The translations under genes and the position numbers were made by a program. The notes under the pieces are model-generated. The model was not told where the DNA came from. It saw nothing but the letters and a program-made list of their open reading frames with translations, and did no database searches. From Lachnospiraceae bacterium UBA3820 (lineage in GTDB: Bacteria; Bacillota; Clostridia; Lachnospirales; Lachnospiraceae), in the NCBI GenBank assembly GCA_002369325.1, contig DFDU01000026.1, forward strand, positions 1-64,000: a stretch of 64,000 nucleotides of DNA, written 5' to 3'. Shown one piece after another: positions 8,300 to 17,272 of the stretch; position 1 is the stretch's first letter, and each line of letters begins with the position of its first letter.

Positions 8300-8583
8300 A
8301 TGTAACGGTTCTACTGACGGATTTAATTTCTATATTGTGACGTAAATAAAACACAAGGGGTAGTTACAACGTGTCATCGATTTGCTAAATCAGAGCACTC
8401 GTTTTCTTGTGATTTGCACGAAACCAATAACTCGCTATGCTCAAACAGATTGGTTTCTGAGCAAATTCCATCAAAAACTCGCTTCTGATTTTACACAAAT
8501 CGGACAAATGTTGATAACTACCCCTTGTGTTTCATATTACGTCATATATAAGTTGTCTCCCCGTCAGTAGAAACCGTTACATC
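8300..8583. repeat. foldback arm I
   Basis: Imperfect palindrome of about 284 bp. Matching blocks from outside in: ATGTAACGGTTCTACTGACGG (8300-8320) with CCGTCAGTAGAAACCGTTACAT (8561-8582); TGACGTAA and ACACAAGGGGTAGTTA (about 8338-8367) with TAACTACCCCTTGTGT and TTACGTCA (about 8515-8543); GAAACCAAT (8420-8428) with ATTGGTTTC (about 8449-8457). The loop is about 20 bases. Confidence 0.8.
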
Positions 8584-8625
8584 GTCAGTTCAAAACAGCA
8601 CATACTGTGCTGTTTCGAGCTGACG
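8583..8625. repeat. short hairpin between the two long foldbacks
   Basis: CGTCAGTTC plus AAACAGCACA pairs with TGTGCTGTTT plus GAGCTGACG around a loop of about three bases, with one mismatch. Stem of about 20 pairs. Resembles a terminator stem but lacks a T-tract on either strand. Confidence 0.8.
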
Positions 8626-8867
8626 GTATTCGAGTGATTCATATATAACGGGATAAATATAACAGACGGTTGGCAAATACGTGAGCATTAGTTTCGTTAA
8701 ATCAGCAATGAGAATTTGAATAGATTCGCTCAGAAACCGAACTGTCTGAGCGTAGCGAGTTTTCGGTTTCGTGCGAATATAAAAAATTCGAATGCGCTGA
8801 TTTAGAAAATAATGTTTGTATTGCTAACCGTCTGTTATATTATTCCGTATATGAATCAATCGAATAC
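8626..8867. repeat. foldback arm II, related to arm I but inverted
   Basis: About 242 bp. GTATTCGAGTGATTCATAT (8626-8644) pairs with ATATGAATCAATCGAATAC (8849-8867); ATATAACAGACGGTT (about 8658-8671) pairs with AACCGTCTGTTATAT (about 8825-8840); TAAATCAGC (8698-8706) pairs with GCTGATTTA (8796-8804). The apex (8733-8770) is the reverse complement, with about six differences, of the apex of arm I (8420-8457). Confidence 0.8.
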
Positions 8868-8893
8868 CCGGTCCTTGTGTGAGGGGCAGGTAT

Positions 8894-9592
8894 TTATTGT
8901 ATCGGTTTATCGGAGAATATTTTTTCTTCATCGTCGTCCGTTTCGGTTTCGGTGTCTTCATCGGTTACAAGAAATACTTTGAGACATCTGTAAAACAGTG
9001 CTCCGTTTATATATCCCATGGCTCCGAATCCGATTAGCAAATATCCCGACAACGCAAGTGCCGGTGCATAGTAAACACCATAAATCATCAAGGCTGTGAT
9101 AAGCATAACCGCCAGAGTTGTCGGAAAGAACTTGATTGATAAAAGAAATGCATTTCTGATTTGCACCTTTATCCTGTTATCAAATTTTGCCTGAAGCGGA
9201 AATACAAATATGAAAATCATAATCGCAACCATAAGAAGAACTACGCTTATGATAATCATTATTCTTGCAACGCCGAGCCGTGCATCCTTCCATTGCTTAA
9301 CCCAAAACCAAAGGTCTACACTAAATACAAATATTGCAAGGGCATTTATCAAAAATATGGCTATGCCCTGTTTCAGATTTTGCTTAAAGCTCTTAAAAAA
9401 ATACTTTGTGACGTATCCTTCGCCAACCGTTATACCCTTCATAGCCGTATAATAAAGCGCCGTTAGTGCCGGGCCTATTGTAACAATCGGGATACAACAT
9501 AATGTAAATATTATTGATAATATAAATACATCTCCCAATCTGTTTAACAATCTTATAAACATATTGTCATAATTAAAGCCTTCCGATGACAT
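8894..9592 (-). CDS. YesL-like membrane protein (DUF624 family)
   Basis: 232 residues from the ATG at 9592, which has AGGAG eight bases upstream; the longer frame from 9613 would place the ribosome site inside the gene. At least five hydrophobic segments are visible (roughly 20-45, 72-98, 110-135, 155-180 and 185-205). The N-terminal N(R/K)LGDVFILSIIFTLCCIPIVTIG region and the following GPALTALYY motif are typical of the YesL/DUF624 family, often found near carbohydrate transport genes, though no such genes lie here. The acidic C-terminal tail (DEDTETETDDDEE) is cytoplasmic-looking. Function unknown; integral membrane protein. Confidence 0.8.
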   Translation of the reverse strand: MSSEGFNYDNMFIRLLNRLGDVFILSIIFTLCCIPIVTIGPALTALYYTAMKGITVGEGYVTKYFFKSFKQNLKQGIAIFLINALAIFVFSVDLWFWVKQWKDARLGVARIMIIISVVLLMVAIMIFIFVFPLQAKFDNRIKVQIRNAFLLSIKFFPTTLAVMLITALMIYGVYYAPALALSGYLLIGFGAMGYINGALFYRCLKVFLVTDEDTETETDDDEEKIFSDKPIQ

Positions 9593-9644
9593 ATAATTTC
9601 TCCTATCTGTCAATTATTTAAGCATAATTAATGTCAATCGCAAA

Positions 9645-11708
9645 TTATCTTGCAAATTGTTTTAATATACTTTCAAGTTTTGTTGCAAGAGCCTTGTTTT
9701 CCTCTGCCTGCTTCTGTATTTCTTCGGCAATAACAGAAGTACTTTCGTTCTTCTCAACGATAACATTTACGGCTCCGCAGTTTTCATCAGTTATGGTTGA
9801 TACACTGTCGATATCTCTTGTAATACCCTTAACAGACTCTTCCAATTCGGAAACCATTGCTCTTATCTGATCAAGGCTTTCCTGTATTTCTTTAACATTG
9901 TCACTATAAGCTGATGATTTTTCGGCAAATTCTTTAAATTGACCTACAACGTCATTAGCTATAAATGTAAGAATTTCATCGAAACAATCGTTAACAATCT
10001 TAATACTGTCATTTGCCTCCATACAAAGAGCCTGAATGGTTCCTGCAGTGTTCTTTGAATTATCGGCAAGCGCTCCTATCTCATCGGCAACAACCGCGAA
10101 GCCTCTTCCTGCTTCGCCCGCACGCGCTGCCTCAATAGATGCATTAAGTGAAAGAAGGTTTGTCTGGCTTGATATATTAAGGATCTCCGATGCAAGATCA
10201 TTGATTCTGCCAAGACTTCCCAGACAATTAATGGCTTCCTCAACGGAGCTTCTTGTACGAACCAGCGTATCATTACCGTTTTGATATGCATATGATGCCT
10301 TACTCTCCATCTCTGATGCACTTTCAAGAACACCCGAGCTTGCATCTACGGATGCACTGATATTATCCATAATACCGTCAACCGCATCATCTATCTTCTT
10401 AATCTCACCATTGACGTTACCAACATATTGACTTGTACTTTCAAGCTGTGCGGAAAGCTCCTCTGTAGCAGCTATGCCGTCTGTAAAGTTCTCTACCATC
10501 CTGTAAGCAGAGCCTTGAAGATTATCAGCCTTATTTTCAAGAATATGGCTGCATTCCTGTAAAGTTCCCGTAATCTGACGAAGCGACTCCGCAAGACTCT
10601 CGGTTGCTGTGGATATAACACCTATTTCATCATTTCTGACAAGGTAAGACTTCATGTTATGCTTCTCTGAGATATCCAGATTCTTAAGCTCGGTAAGGCT
10701 TCTGTCAATTGCCTTCATAGGTTTAAGAAGTGCACCGATTATAAGATATGAAATTACACAAAGTATAATTACCGTAGCAATACTGAATATGATAAGTGTT
10801 TTCTTTAAGCTGTCGGTATCGGCAAATACTTCTGCCTTCTCATCTGAAAGGATAAACAGCCAACCATAATCAGCCATATAATAATAGCCTGCGACATATT
10901 TCTTTCCGTCCTTATCAAATTCAACATAACCCTTGGAATCTTCAGTTTGTCCATCGAGCTTCGCGCATAAATCCAAAATGTACTTGTCTTCGGAAACTGT
11001 TGCAACCTTCTCAACATCCGCATTAAATACATACTCTCCGCCTTTTGGTACACTGACCATGCAATATTCCGCATTTTCCATTCCGTCAAGGCTTAATTCG
11101 TTAAGCATATCTATAAGTCCCGTCGTAAATATAGCCCCTCCTACTAATCCGACAGGTTTTCCATCCTTGTCATGTACGGCAAAATACATCGAAATTACCT
11201 GGTTTCCGCTGGCAGGTGAAAGAATTATACCGGTATTGTATACTTCATCACCGGCTGCAACAAGTGAATTTTGAAGTGCAACCATCGGGTCACCCTCTCT
11301 TGTATATATACCTACAACCTTAGGATTGGTATGTGTAAGAACGTGTGTATCCCATTCGCTTATGTATATACCTTCAAGATTATCTATATCAGCTGAATAC
11401 TTTTCGGTATATGCCTGTGCCTTTTCAAACACCTTCGCATCGGTCGGGTTCTGTATTATTTCAAGAACCTCTCCCGCTCTTCCGAACGCCTTTAGAAGGT
11501 TTTCCTTCTCATGTACATAATTCCTTACAATCTGACTTCTCTCCTCAACAATTGTTTTCAGATTATTCGTGATTTCCTGTTTCTTATCATCAGTTATTGT
11601 CTTTATTACAAAGGCTGCCAAAAGTGTCATTACGACAATTTGTGTAACAAGGATACAACTGATAATTTTCTTCCCCAATGAAAATCCGACTTTTTTCTTG
11701 CCATCCAT
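9645..11708 (-). CDS. methyl-accepting chemotaxis protein with Cache-type sensor
   Basis: 687 residues. TM1 at about 12-32, an extracellular ligand domain of the double-Cache type (about 38-285), TM2 at about 292-318, HAMP (about 318-372) and a long helical signalling domain (about 400-687). The kinase-contact tip is clear: [20 protein letters not shown] and [12 protein letters not shown]. Expected role: bind a small extracellular ligand and control CheA through CheW. No che or flagellar genes are in the window. GGGGAGG lies eight bases before the ATG. Only about 50 bases separate its end from the YesL-like gene, so the two may be co-transcribed. Confidence 0.95.
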   Translation of the reverse strand: MDGKKKVGFSLGKKIISCILVTQIVVMTLLAAFVIKTITDDKKQEITNNLKTIVEERSQIVRNYVHEKENLLKAFGRAGEVLEIIQNPTDAKVFEKAQAYTEKYSADIDNLEGIYISEWDTHVLTHTNPKVVGIYTREGDPMVALQNSLVAAGDEVYNTGIILSPASGNQVISMYFAVHDKDGKPVGLVGGAIFTTGLIDMLNELSLDGMENAEYCMVSVPKGGEYVFNADVEKVATVSEDKYILDLCAKLDGQTEDSKGYVEFDKDGKKYVAGYYYMADYGWLFILSDEKAEVFADTDSLKKTLIIFSIATVIILCVISYLIIGALLKPMKAIDRSLTELKNLDISEKHNMKSYLVRNDEIGVISTATESLAESLRQITGTLQECSHILENKADNLQGSAYRMVENFTDGIAATEELSAQLESTSQYVGNVNGEIKKIDDAVDGIMDNISASVDASSGVLESASEMESKASYAYQNGNDTLVRTRSSVEEAINCLGSLGRINDLASEILNISSQTNLLSLNASIEAARAGEAGRGFAVVADEIGALADNSKNTAGTIQALCMEANDSIKIVNDCFDEILTFIANDVVGQFKEFAEKSSAYSDNVKEIQESLDQIRAMVSELEESVKGITRDIDSVSTITDENCGAVNVIVEKNESTSVIAEEIQKQAEENKALATKLESILKQFAR

Positions 11709-11924
11709 AGCATTTTCCTCCCCGTATGCATTATTTTATTAATGCGATAATTAAATCGTATCCTGCTTTATTATACACTTTTTTTAATATAAAGTACACC
11801 CTAATTTAAACAATGGGTGACATTATCCGATAAACATTTGACCTTCCATGATAATTTTTTGTTTTCTTATTTTAAATATTATGTTATATTATATAAATCA
11901 AAAATGCTGAATTGGAGGTACACT

Positions 11925-13175
11925 ATGAAAAAACCGTTTGTAACAAAGGAACAGATTGAAGAAATAGTAAAGACATATCCTACTCCGTTTCATATCTACG
12001 ATGAAAAAGGAATACGCGAAAATGCAAGAAAGCTTTATCAGGCATTTTCCTGGAACAAGGGATATAAAGAATATTTTGCAGTTAAAGCAACTCCTAATCC
12101 TACCATATTAAAGATTCTTAAAGAAGAGGGTTGCGGAACCGACTGCTCATCTTATACAGAGCTTTTGATGTCCGAAAAGGTTGGAATCACCGGTCATAAT
12201 ATCATGTTCTCTTCAAATGATATGCCTAAAGAGGAATTTGAATTGGCAAGTAAGCTTGGAGCGATTATAAACCTTGATGATTATACTCATATTGATTTCT
12301 TAAATGAAACCTGCGGTGTACCTGAAACCATATGCTGCAGATATAATCCGGGCGGAACCTTCTCCATATCGACTACAATTATGGATAATCCGGGAGACGC
12401 AAAATACGGCATGACAAAAGAACAGCTTCTTAAAGCATATCCAAAGCTTAAGGAGATGGGGGCAAAACGATTCGGACTCCATGCTTTTCTTGCCAGCAAC
12501 ACCGTTACCAACGAATACTATCCTACACTTGCAAAGATTCTTTTTGAGGTTGCAGTTGAAATCAAAGAAAAAACAGGCATAAGCCTTTCATTCATAAACC
12601 TTTCCGGAGGTGTCGGAGTTCCTTATACTCCGGACAAAGAGCCAAATGACATACTCGCAATCGGAGAAGGCGTACATAAAGCCTTTGACGAGGTACTTGT
12701 TCCGGCAGGTCTCGGAGATGTGAGCATATTTACAGAGCTCGGAAGATTTATGCTTGCTCCTTACGGCGAGCTTGTTACAAAGGCGATACATGAAAAGCAT
12801 ATTTATAAAGAATATATAGGCGTAGATGCATGTGCAGTAAACCTTATGAGACCTGCCATGTACGGTGCTTACCACCACATAACCGTTCTCGGAAAAGAAA
12901 ATGAACCATGCGACCATACTTACGATGTCACCGGTTCATTATGTGAAAACAATGATAAATTTGCCATAGACAGACAGTTGCCTAAGATTGACAACGGTGA
13001 CTATCTTGTTATCCATGACACAGGAGCCCATGGTTTTTCAATGGGCTATAACTACAATGGTAAGCTTAAGTCCGCAGAACTTCTTTTATGCGAAGACGGT
13101 TCCGTAAAGAAAATCCGTCGTGCGGAAACTCCTGAGGATTATTTCGCAACACTTGACGGTTATTGGGATGTATAG
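11925..13175 (+). CDS. lysA: diaminopimelate decarboxylase
   Basis: 416 residues from ATG 11925 with GGAGG six bases upstream; the frame is open further upstream but without a site. Fold type III PLP enzyme: YFAVKATPNP holds the Schiff-base lysine, LHAFLASN and LSGGVGVPY fit phosphate binding, FTELGRFM is the conserved ExGR-like motif, and GSLCENNDKFA supplies the cysteine and acidic residue at the active site shared between subunits. It converts meso-diaminopimelate to lysine plus CO2, the last lysine step. The family assignment is firm; a carboxynorspermidine decarboxylase is a less likely alternative. No riboswitch is seen in the roughly 100-base leader. The stop codon (TAG) lies inside the end of the opposing gene at 13160-15709. 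Confidence 0.88.
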   Translation: MKKPFVTKEQIEEIVKTYPTPFHIYDEKGIRENARKLYQAFSWNKGYKEYFAVKATPNPTILKILKEEGCGTDCSSYTELLMSEKVGITGHNIMFSSNDMPKEEFELASKLGAIINLDDYTHIDFLNETCGVPETICCRYNPGGTFSISTTIMDNPGDAKYGMTKEQLLKAYPKLKEMGAKRFGLHAFLASNTVTNEYYPTLAKILFEVAVEIKEKTGISLSFINLSGGVGVPYTPDKEPNDILAIGEGVHKAFDEVLVPAGLGDVSIFTELGRFMLAPYGELVTKAIHEKHIYKEYIGVDACAVNLMRPAMYGAYHHITVLGKENEPCDHTYDVTGSLCENNDKFAIDRQLPKIDNGDYLVIHDTGAHGFSMGYNYNGKLKSAELLLCEDGSVKKIRRAETPEDYFATLDGYWDV

Positions 13176-15709
13176 GTATACATCGTATTTCCCTGCATAC
13201 TAAGAAGATTTGAAAATTCTTCTCTTGTAACTTTTACTTCTTCAGCCTGCATAGGGTCATAATACCTTATGTGGCTGGAGTTGTAACTTATAACCAGAAC
13301 ATATCTTCCATCATCTATACATGCGGCAAACGGAATATCTCTGTCAAGGAAATAAAGTGCCGTATCAAGACTTATACCCGAAATATTTATTCCGACACCA
13401 TGCGTATATTCGGAAAATGCGTTTTCCCAGCTGTCACAGGCAAGTATTTCTTCATACTCAGCCTTACTTCCTGCTGCTTTTACGCACATATATGCACATG
13501 TCATAAAGGTCTTATCCATTTCAAGACATGCTCTTTCATCAATCTTATCGGCAACGGTATTATAAGTTTCTGCCTCAATCATTCTGTAAATCGTATCACC
13601 GTTGCTTCCCACAACTATTCCGTTCTTATCATTATTTACAGCAGTTATCGCACTTCCTGCGCTGTTATACTCGCCCTTATAGCCATGATTATCAAATACA
13701 TAATATACATTTTCTCTTGTATTTGTTTCAATCTTAAAATCCTTATCAAATTCGCTGTCCTTATACTTTGTCATTACAGGCTCAACATTGGCAGTAACAT
13801 AAATATTATCGGGGAATTTTATATTTTGTCTCGTGTAATCAAAATCCGAGAACGAGGTGGCCGTTTCCATAATCATCGAATCTTCTTCCTTTGTGTATGA
13901 AATATAATCCGGCTCGGTTTCTTCAAAGAATTTATTATTCTTCAAGGCTCTCTTTAAATATATGGTATCTTCCAAAACACGGGCTTCCATATTGTAAATT
14001 CCGCTCTTGCTGTACTCCTTGACAACATTTCCGTCCGGCTGCATTATGCATATTTTATTCATAGGCATAATTACATCACCCGAAGCCGAAATATATACAT
14101 CTCTTTGATTAGCAACACCGAAAATCAGATCATTTCCTACAAATCCAAGACCTTTTAGTCTATCCGATGCACCCTCGGTTTTCTCATACACATTTCCGGT
14201 TTCAAAATTATGAACTATGATTTTTGTTACATTTTCGGTTTCATCAACATCAGGATAAGCTACTATCTTTTTATTTTCCGAAACAAGATACTTGTCTGAT
14301 GCAATATTAAAAACTATCGTATCCCCTGACATATTATTTAAGTCAACTTTGTAAATCGAGCTGTCTAAAAGGTAATAGAAGTATCCCGATTTGTCATAAT
14401 ATGAAAATCTTCCGATTTCATTTTTCATTATGTCATACGGCTCGTCGCAGGTTGTATAATATATCTCCTGCAGTCTTTTTTCTTTTGCATCATAATGATA
14501 AAGCGCAACTCCGTTTTTGCCCTCATTTTCACCTCTGTTCATATATCCGTAGGCAACAAAATACATATTTCCTTCATCATCCATATCGGCAATATTGATA
14601 TCTATATTGTTATTTACTGCTCTTACGTCAGAGAAATTTCCCTGGATGAAGCTGAATACCGAAGTAAGTGTCTGGTCGTCATAATCATAAAGCCAAAGTT
14701 CTCCGGCCTTTACAAACGCTACCTTTCTGCTGTCTTTGGAAGCTTTATATTCCATATCCTCCTTCAGGGCAATACCCATGCTTATACTGTTTTCAGCAGG
14801 CATAATATAGCCTTTATCAAATATACTGTCCACATATCTGTCAAATGCCAAAAGCTCAACCTGCTGATTATTTGGATTATATCTTGCGGTATAATATTCA
14901 TCTACATAGTAATAATGCTGTTCCTCCTGATATAAAGTCTGTGCCACATAGCCAAGGTGTATAACCGCATATTCGTTATCAACCTCGGTAATCTCAGGAA
15001 CAACTCCGGTTATGGCAAGCGGACTCATGCCTCCCCAGCTTATCATGTCATATGAGGAATTAAGATTTACGTGTGAAAGGTCATAATCCTGACCTTCCGG
15101 AGTAACCTCAAGTCTGTCAAAGACCATATTTCCTTCGCTCTCATTTACATCCTTGATAAAGGTTGTATTATGAAAATCCATGGCATAGCTTATGATTTCA
15201 TTAACATGCTGATTTTCTATATTTACAACTCTTGTATAGTATCTGGCGCTCTCGCCTTCTTCATTAGTTATAATAAAAACAAAGACATACTCCCTGTTTT
15301 CACTCATATCCATACGGAATCTCACCTTATATTCGGTATATCCGTTTTTGGTTACACCTTCCTCTGCATCTCCGTTTTCGATAAGCGAATCACCGGAAAT
15401 ACTTCTCAATTCGTAAGTATAAGTATTACCATACCCATAGGTATCAACTACCTGAACATCTACTCCGTAATCGCTGTTTACCGGTATAATTCCGTCACGC
15501 ATAAGGCTTGTGGACATTACCTGTGTATAGCCGTACATCATATTTACGGTTCTTTCGCCGAGCTTGCAATATACTACAGGCAATGTCGGCTCATCTACTT
15601 CCCTTGATACCGCATCAAGCCCGAGATTATTTAATTTATTTACCAAAAAGGCCGTACCCGTTGCAACCGCAATAAATACAATAGCCCTTATAATTATCTT
15701 TCTTATCAT
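13160..15709 (-). CDS. large membrane-anchored exported protein, propeller-like with papain-fold-like end
   Basis: 849 residues, not a family I can name. A basic start and one hydrophobic segment (about 5-24) anchor it, with the rest outside. Residues 50-270 are beta-rich; 300-650 contain repeated short motifs of the LWLYDYDDQTL, ALYHYDAKEKRL and SIYKVDLNNMSG kind, as in WD/TolB-like propellers. The last about 130 residues (ACLEMDKTFMTCAYMC..., YVLVISYNSSHIRYYDP) resemble a C39/papain-like peptidase fold, but the His usually found before the YVLV strand is Arg (GRYVLV), so catalysis is doubtful. The gene follows the small gene at 15713-16060 by three bases and overlaps lysA tail to tail by 16 bp. 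Confidence 0.75.
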   Translation of the reverse strand: MIRKIIIRAIVFIAVATGTAFLVNKLNNLGLDAVSREVDEPTLPVVYCKLGERTVNMMYGYTQVMSTSLMRDGIIPVNSDYGVDVQVVDTYGYGNTYTYELRSISGDSLIENGDAEEGVTKNGYTEYKVRFRMDMSENREYVFVFIITNEEGESARYYTRVVNIENQHVNEIISYAMDFHNTTFIKDVNESEGNMVFDRLEVTPEGQDYDLSHVNLNSSYDMISWGGMSPLAITGVVPEITEVDNEYAVIHLGYVAQTLYQEEQHYYYVDEYYTARYNPNNQQVELLAFDRYVDSIFDKGYIMPAENSISMGIALKEDMEYKASKDSRKVAFVKAGELWLYDYDDQTLTSVFSFIQGNFSDVRAVNNNIDINIADMDDEGNMYFVAYGYMNRGENEGKNGVALYHYDAKEKRLQEIYYTTCDEPYDIMKNEIGRFSYYDKSGYFYYLLDSSIYKVDLNNMSGDTIVFNIASDKYLVSENKKIVAYPDVDETENVTKIIVHNFETGNVYEKTEGASDRLKGLGFVGNDLIFGVANQRDVYISASGDVIMPMNKICIMQPDGNVVKEYSKSGIYNMEARVLEDTIYLKRALKNNKFFEETEPDYISYTKEEDSMIMETATSFSDFDYTRQNIKFPDNIYVTANVEPVMTKYKDSEFDKDFKIETNTRENVYYVFDNHGYKGEYNSAGSAITAVNNDKNGIVVGSNGDTIYRMIEAETYNTVADKIDERACLEMDKTFMTCAYMCVKAAGSKAEYEEILACDSWENAFSEYTHGVGINISGISLDTALYFLDRDIPFAACIDDGRYVLVISYNSSHIRYYDPMQAEEVKVTREEFSNLLSMQGNTMYTYTSQ

Positions 15710-15712
15710 ATG

Positions 15713-16060
15713 CTAAAAGAGTCTTCTCCTTCTTTTATATCTGCATCTTCTTGTATAAAATTCATTACAAAGCATTACTTCAATAAGCTGTCTTAATGTT
15801 TCATTATTGTCATTACATTTTATCTTTTCATATATTTTGTCTGCTATTATTCTTATATTTTCTTTGTCCGGAAGCTCTGCAAACATGGGACTTCCTTCGT
15901 ATTCCAGTCTGTCACACGCATCCTCGATAAGCACCATTATAAGTCTTGCCACGGCAGGATACATATTAATCAGATTTTCCCTGTCAAGTTCTGTTTCTTT
16001 CTCGTACAAAAACGGATCAGATTGTAAATCAAGCTTAGAATCATATATATAATTTTCCAT
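15713..16060 (-). CDS. small protein of unknown function, paired with the 849-residue protein
   Basis: 115 residues from ATG 16060 (GTGAGG seven bases upstream); ATG 16072 is too close to that site. No signal or membrane segment. An acidic N-terminus is followed by two or three predicted helices and a strongly basic end (YTRRCRYKRRRRLF). It ends three bases before the next gene, so the two are almost certainly translated from one message. No family recognised. The gene ends in TAG. Confidence 0.6.
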   Translation of the reverse strand: MENYIYDSKLDLQSDPFLYEKETELDRENLINMYPAVARLIMVLIEDACDRLEYEGSPMFAELPDKENIRIIADKIYEKIKCNDNNETLRQLIEVMLCNEFYTRRCRYKRRRRLF

Positions 16061-16086
16061 ATCATACCTCACACTGATTATTACAC

Positions 16087-16129
16087 GAAACAGCGAAACT
16101 AAAGATTAATTATTTAGCTTCGCTGTTTC
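16087..16129. terminator. long hairpin between pfk and the next gene
   Basis: GAAACAGCGAA (from 16087) pairs with TTCGCTGTTTC (to 16129), and an inner CTAAA/TTTAG extends the stem around a nine-base loop. It follows the phosphofructokinase stop by about 40 bases. The minus-strand side has no clean T-run, so it could be a terminator, attenuator or processing site ahead of the gene at 15713-16060. Confidence 0.5.
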
Positions 16130-16171
16130 TTTCATATATTATATTCGTTAAATCAGTGCATGTGCTTATGA

Positions 16172-17251
16172 TTAATCGCCAAATGAGATTCCAAGCAATT
16201 TTGCGTTTTTAACTATATCATCATCTGCAGAAACATATTTAAGTTTTCCCGCACTTTCCGAAAGAGGAATTGCGGTTACTTTATTATTCTTCATAACAAC
16301 AAGCTTTCCAAAGTCTTCCTTCTTGATAAGCTCTGCTGCCTTGGCACCGAATCTGCTTGATATAACTCTGTCATAAGGACATGGGCTTCCGCCTCTTTGA
16401 GTATGTCCCGGAACAGTAACTCTTATATCCATACCGGAGAATTGCTTAATCTTATCGGCAACCTCATATGCAACCGAAGGATATTTTGCAGCGGCATCCG
16501 CAATGGCCTGCTTTCTCTCTTTCTTAGGAAGTGCAGCAACCTCCTTCGATATCGCTCCCTCGGCTACGGCAAGAATAGAAAAACCTTTTCCTGCTTTTGT
16601 CCTGTTTTGAAGTGCCTCACAAACCTTCTTTATATCATAAGGAATTTCAGGTATAAGAATAACATCAGCACCGGAAGCAATACCTGCGTGGAGTGTAATC
16701 CAGCCAACCTTATGTCCCATTACCTCAACTATAAATACACGTCCGTGTGAGCACGCAGTTGTATGAATACAATCTATAGCACTTGTAGCTATATCCACAG
16801 CACTCTGGAAGCCGAAAGTCATATCAGTTCCCCAAACGTCATTATCAATAGTCTTAGGAAGTCCGACAACATTTAAGCCTTCCTCGCTCAAGCGATTTGC
16901 GGTTTTCTGTGAACCGTTTCCGCCAAGTACAACAAGGCAGTCAAGTTTAAGCTTCTTATATGTTTCCTTCATGGACTTTACCTTATCAAGTCCGTCCGGA
17001 GTCGGTATATCAAGTTCTTTAAAAGGGGTTCTTGAACTACCGAGTATGGTTCCGCCTTTTGTAAGTATTCCTGAAAAATCCTCTGCGGAAAGCTTTTGAT
17101 AATTTCCGTAAATCAAGCCCTTATAGCCTTCTAAAAAGCCATATATTTCAACCTCTTTGAAAAGTCCGTAAAGTCCCTTAACAACACCTCTCATGGTTGC
17201 ATTAAGCGCCTGACAATCACCACCGCTGGTTAGCATACCAATTCTTTTCAT
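16172..17251 (-). CDS. 6-phosphofructokinase family protein with a GGNGS motif
   Basis: 359 residues. The N-terminal TSGGDCQALN binds the nucleotide, PKTIDND (132-138) supplies the catalytic aspartate, MGH and EG (VAEGA) bind fructose 6-phosphate and PGHTQRGG contributes the C-terminal substrate arginine. The phosphoryl-donor motif reads GGNGS (110-114) where most ATP enzymes have GGDGS and PPi enzymes GGDDS, so the Mg-binding Asp is replaced by Asn112. This variant occurs in clostridial second-copy PFKs as far as I recall. Expected reaction: phosphorylation of fructose 6-phosphate, donor uncertain. It begins 21 bases after recR and probably belongs to the same transcript. Confidence 0.85.
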   Translation of the reverse strand: MKRIGMLTSGGDCQALNATMRGVVKGLYGLFKEVEIYGFLEGYKGLIYGNYQKLSAEDFSGILTKGGTILGSSRTPFKELDIPTPDGLDKVKSMKETYKKLKLDCLVVLGGNGSQKTANRLSEEGLNVVGLPKTIDNDVWGTDMTFGFQSAVDIATSAIDCIHTTACSHGRVFIVEVMGHKVGWITLHAGIASGADVILIPEIPYDIKKVCEALQNRTKAGKGFSILAVAEGAISKEVAALPKKERKQAIADAAAKYPSVAYEVADKIKQFSGMDIRVTVPGHTQRGGSPCPYDRVISSRFGAKAAELIKKEDFGKLVVMKNNKVTAIPLSESAGKLKYVSADDDIVKNAKLLGISFGD

Positions 17252-17272
17252 CTCTTATACCTCCTTGCATAT

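Larger units (their letters stand above)
8278..8890. repeat. 613-bp nested inverted-repeat (cloverleaf) region, no gene
   Basis: The whole gap between the convergent aminotransferase and YesL-like genes is self-complementary at several levels. The outer arms 8278-8299 (CCTGTACCTCAC...) and 8868-8890 (...GTGAGGGGCAGG) pair with each other. Inside are three independent foldbacks placed end to end: a long one (8300-8583), a short hairpin (8583-8625) and a second long one (8626-8867). No reading frame here resembles a protein. As RNA or single-stranded DNA this forms a four-way junction. It could be a pair of MITE-like foldback elements, a large structured RNA, or an elaborate bidirectional terminator; there is no T-run. 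Confidence 0.8.

Noticed and set aside
8278..8890. Insertion sequence remnant
   Set aside because: No transposase fragment in any frame, and no target duplication could be recognised at the ends; a transposase-less foldback element remains possible and is reported as a finding.
13271..13900. 209-residue plus-strand frame
   Set aside because: Lies antisense within the 849-residue gene, has no ribosome site and a Cys/Ile/Tyr-rich composition typical of a reverse-strand shadow.
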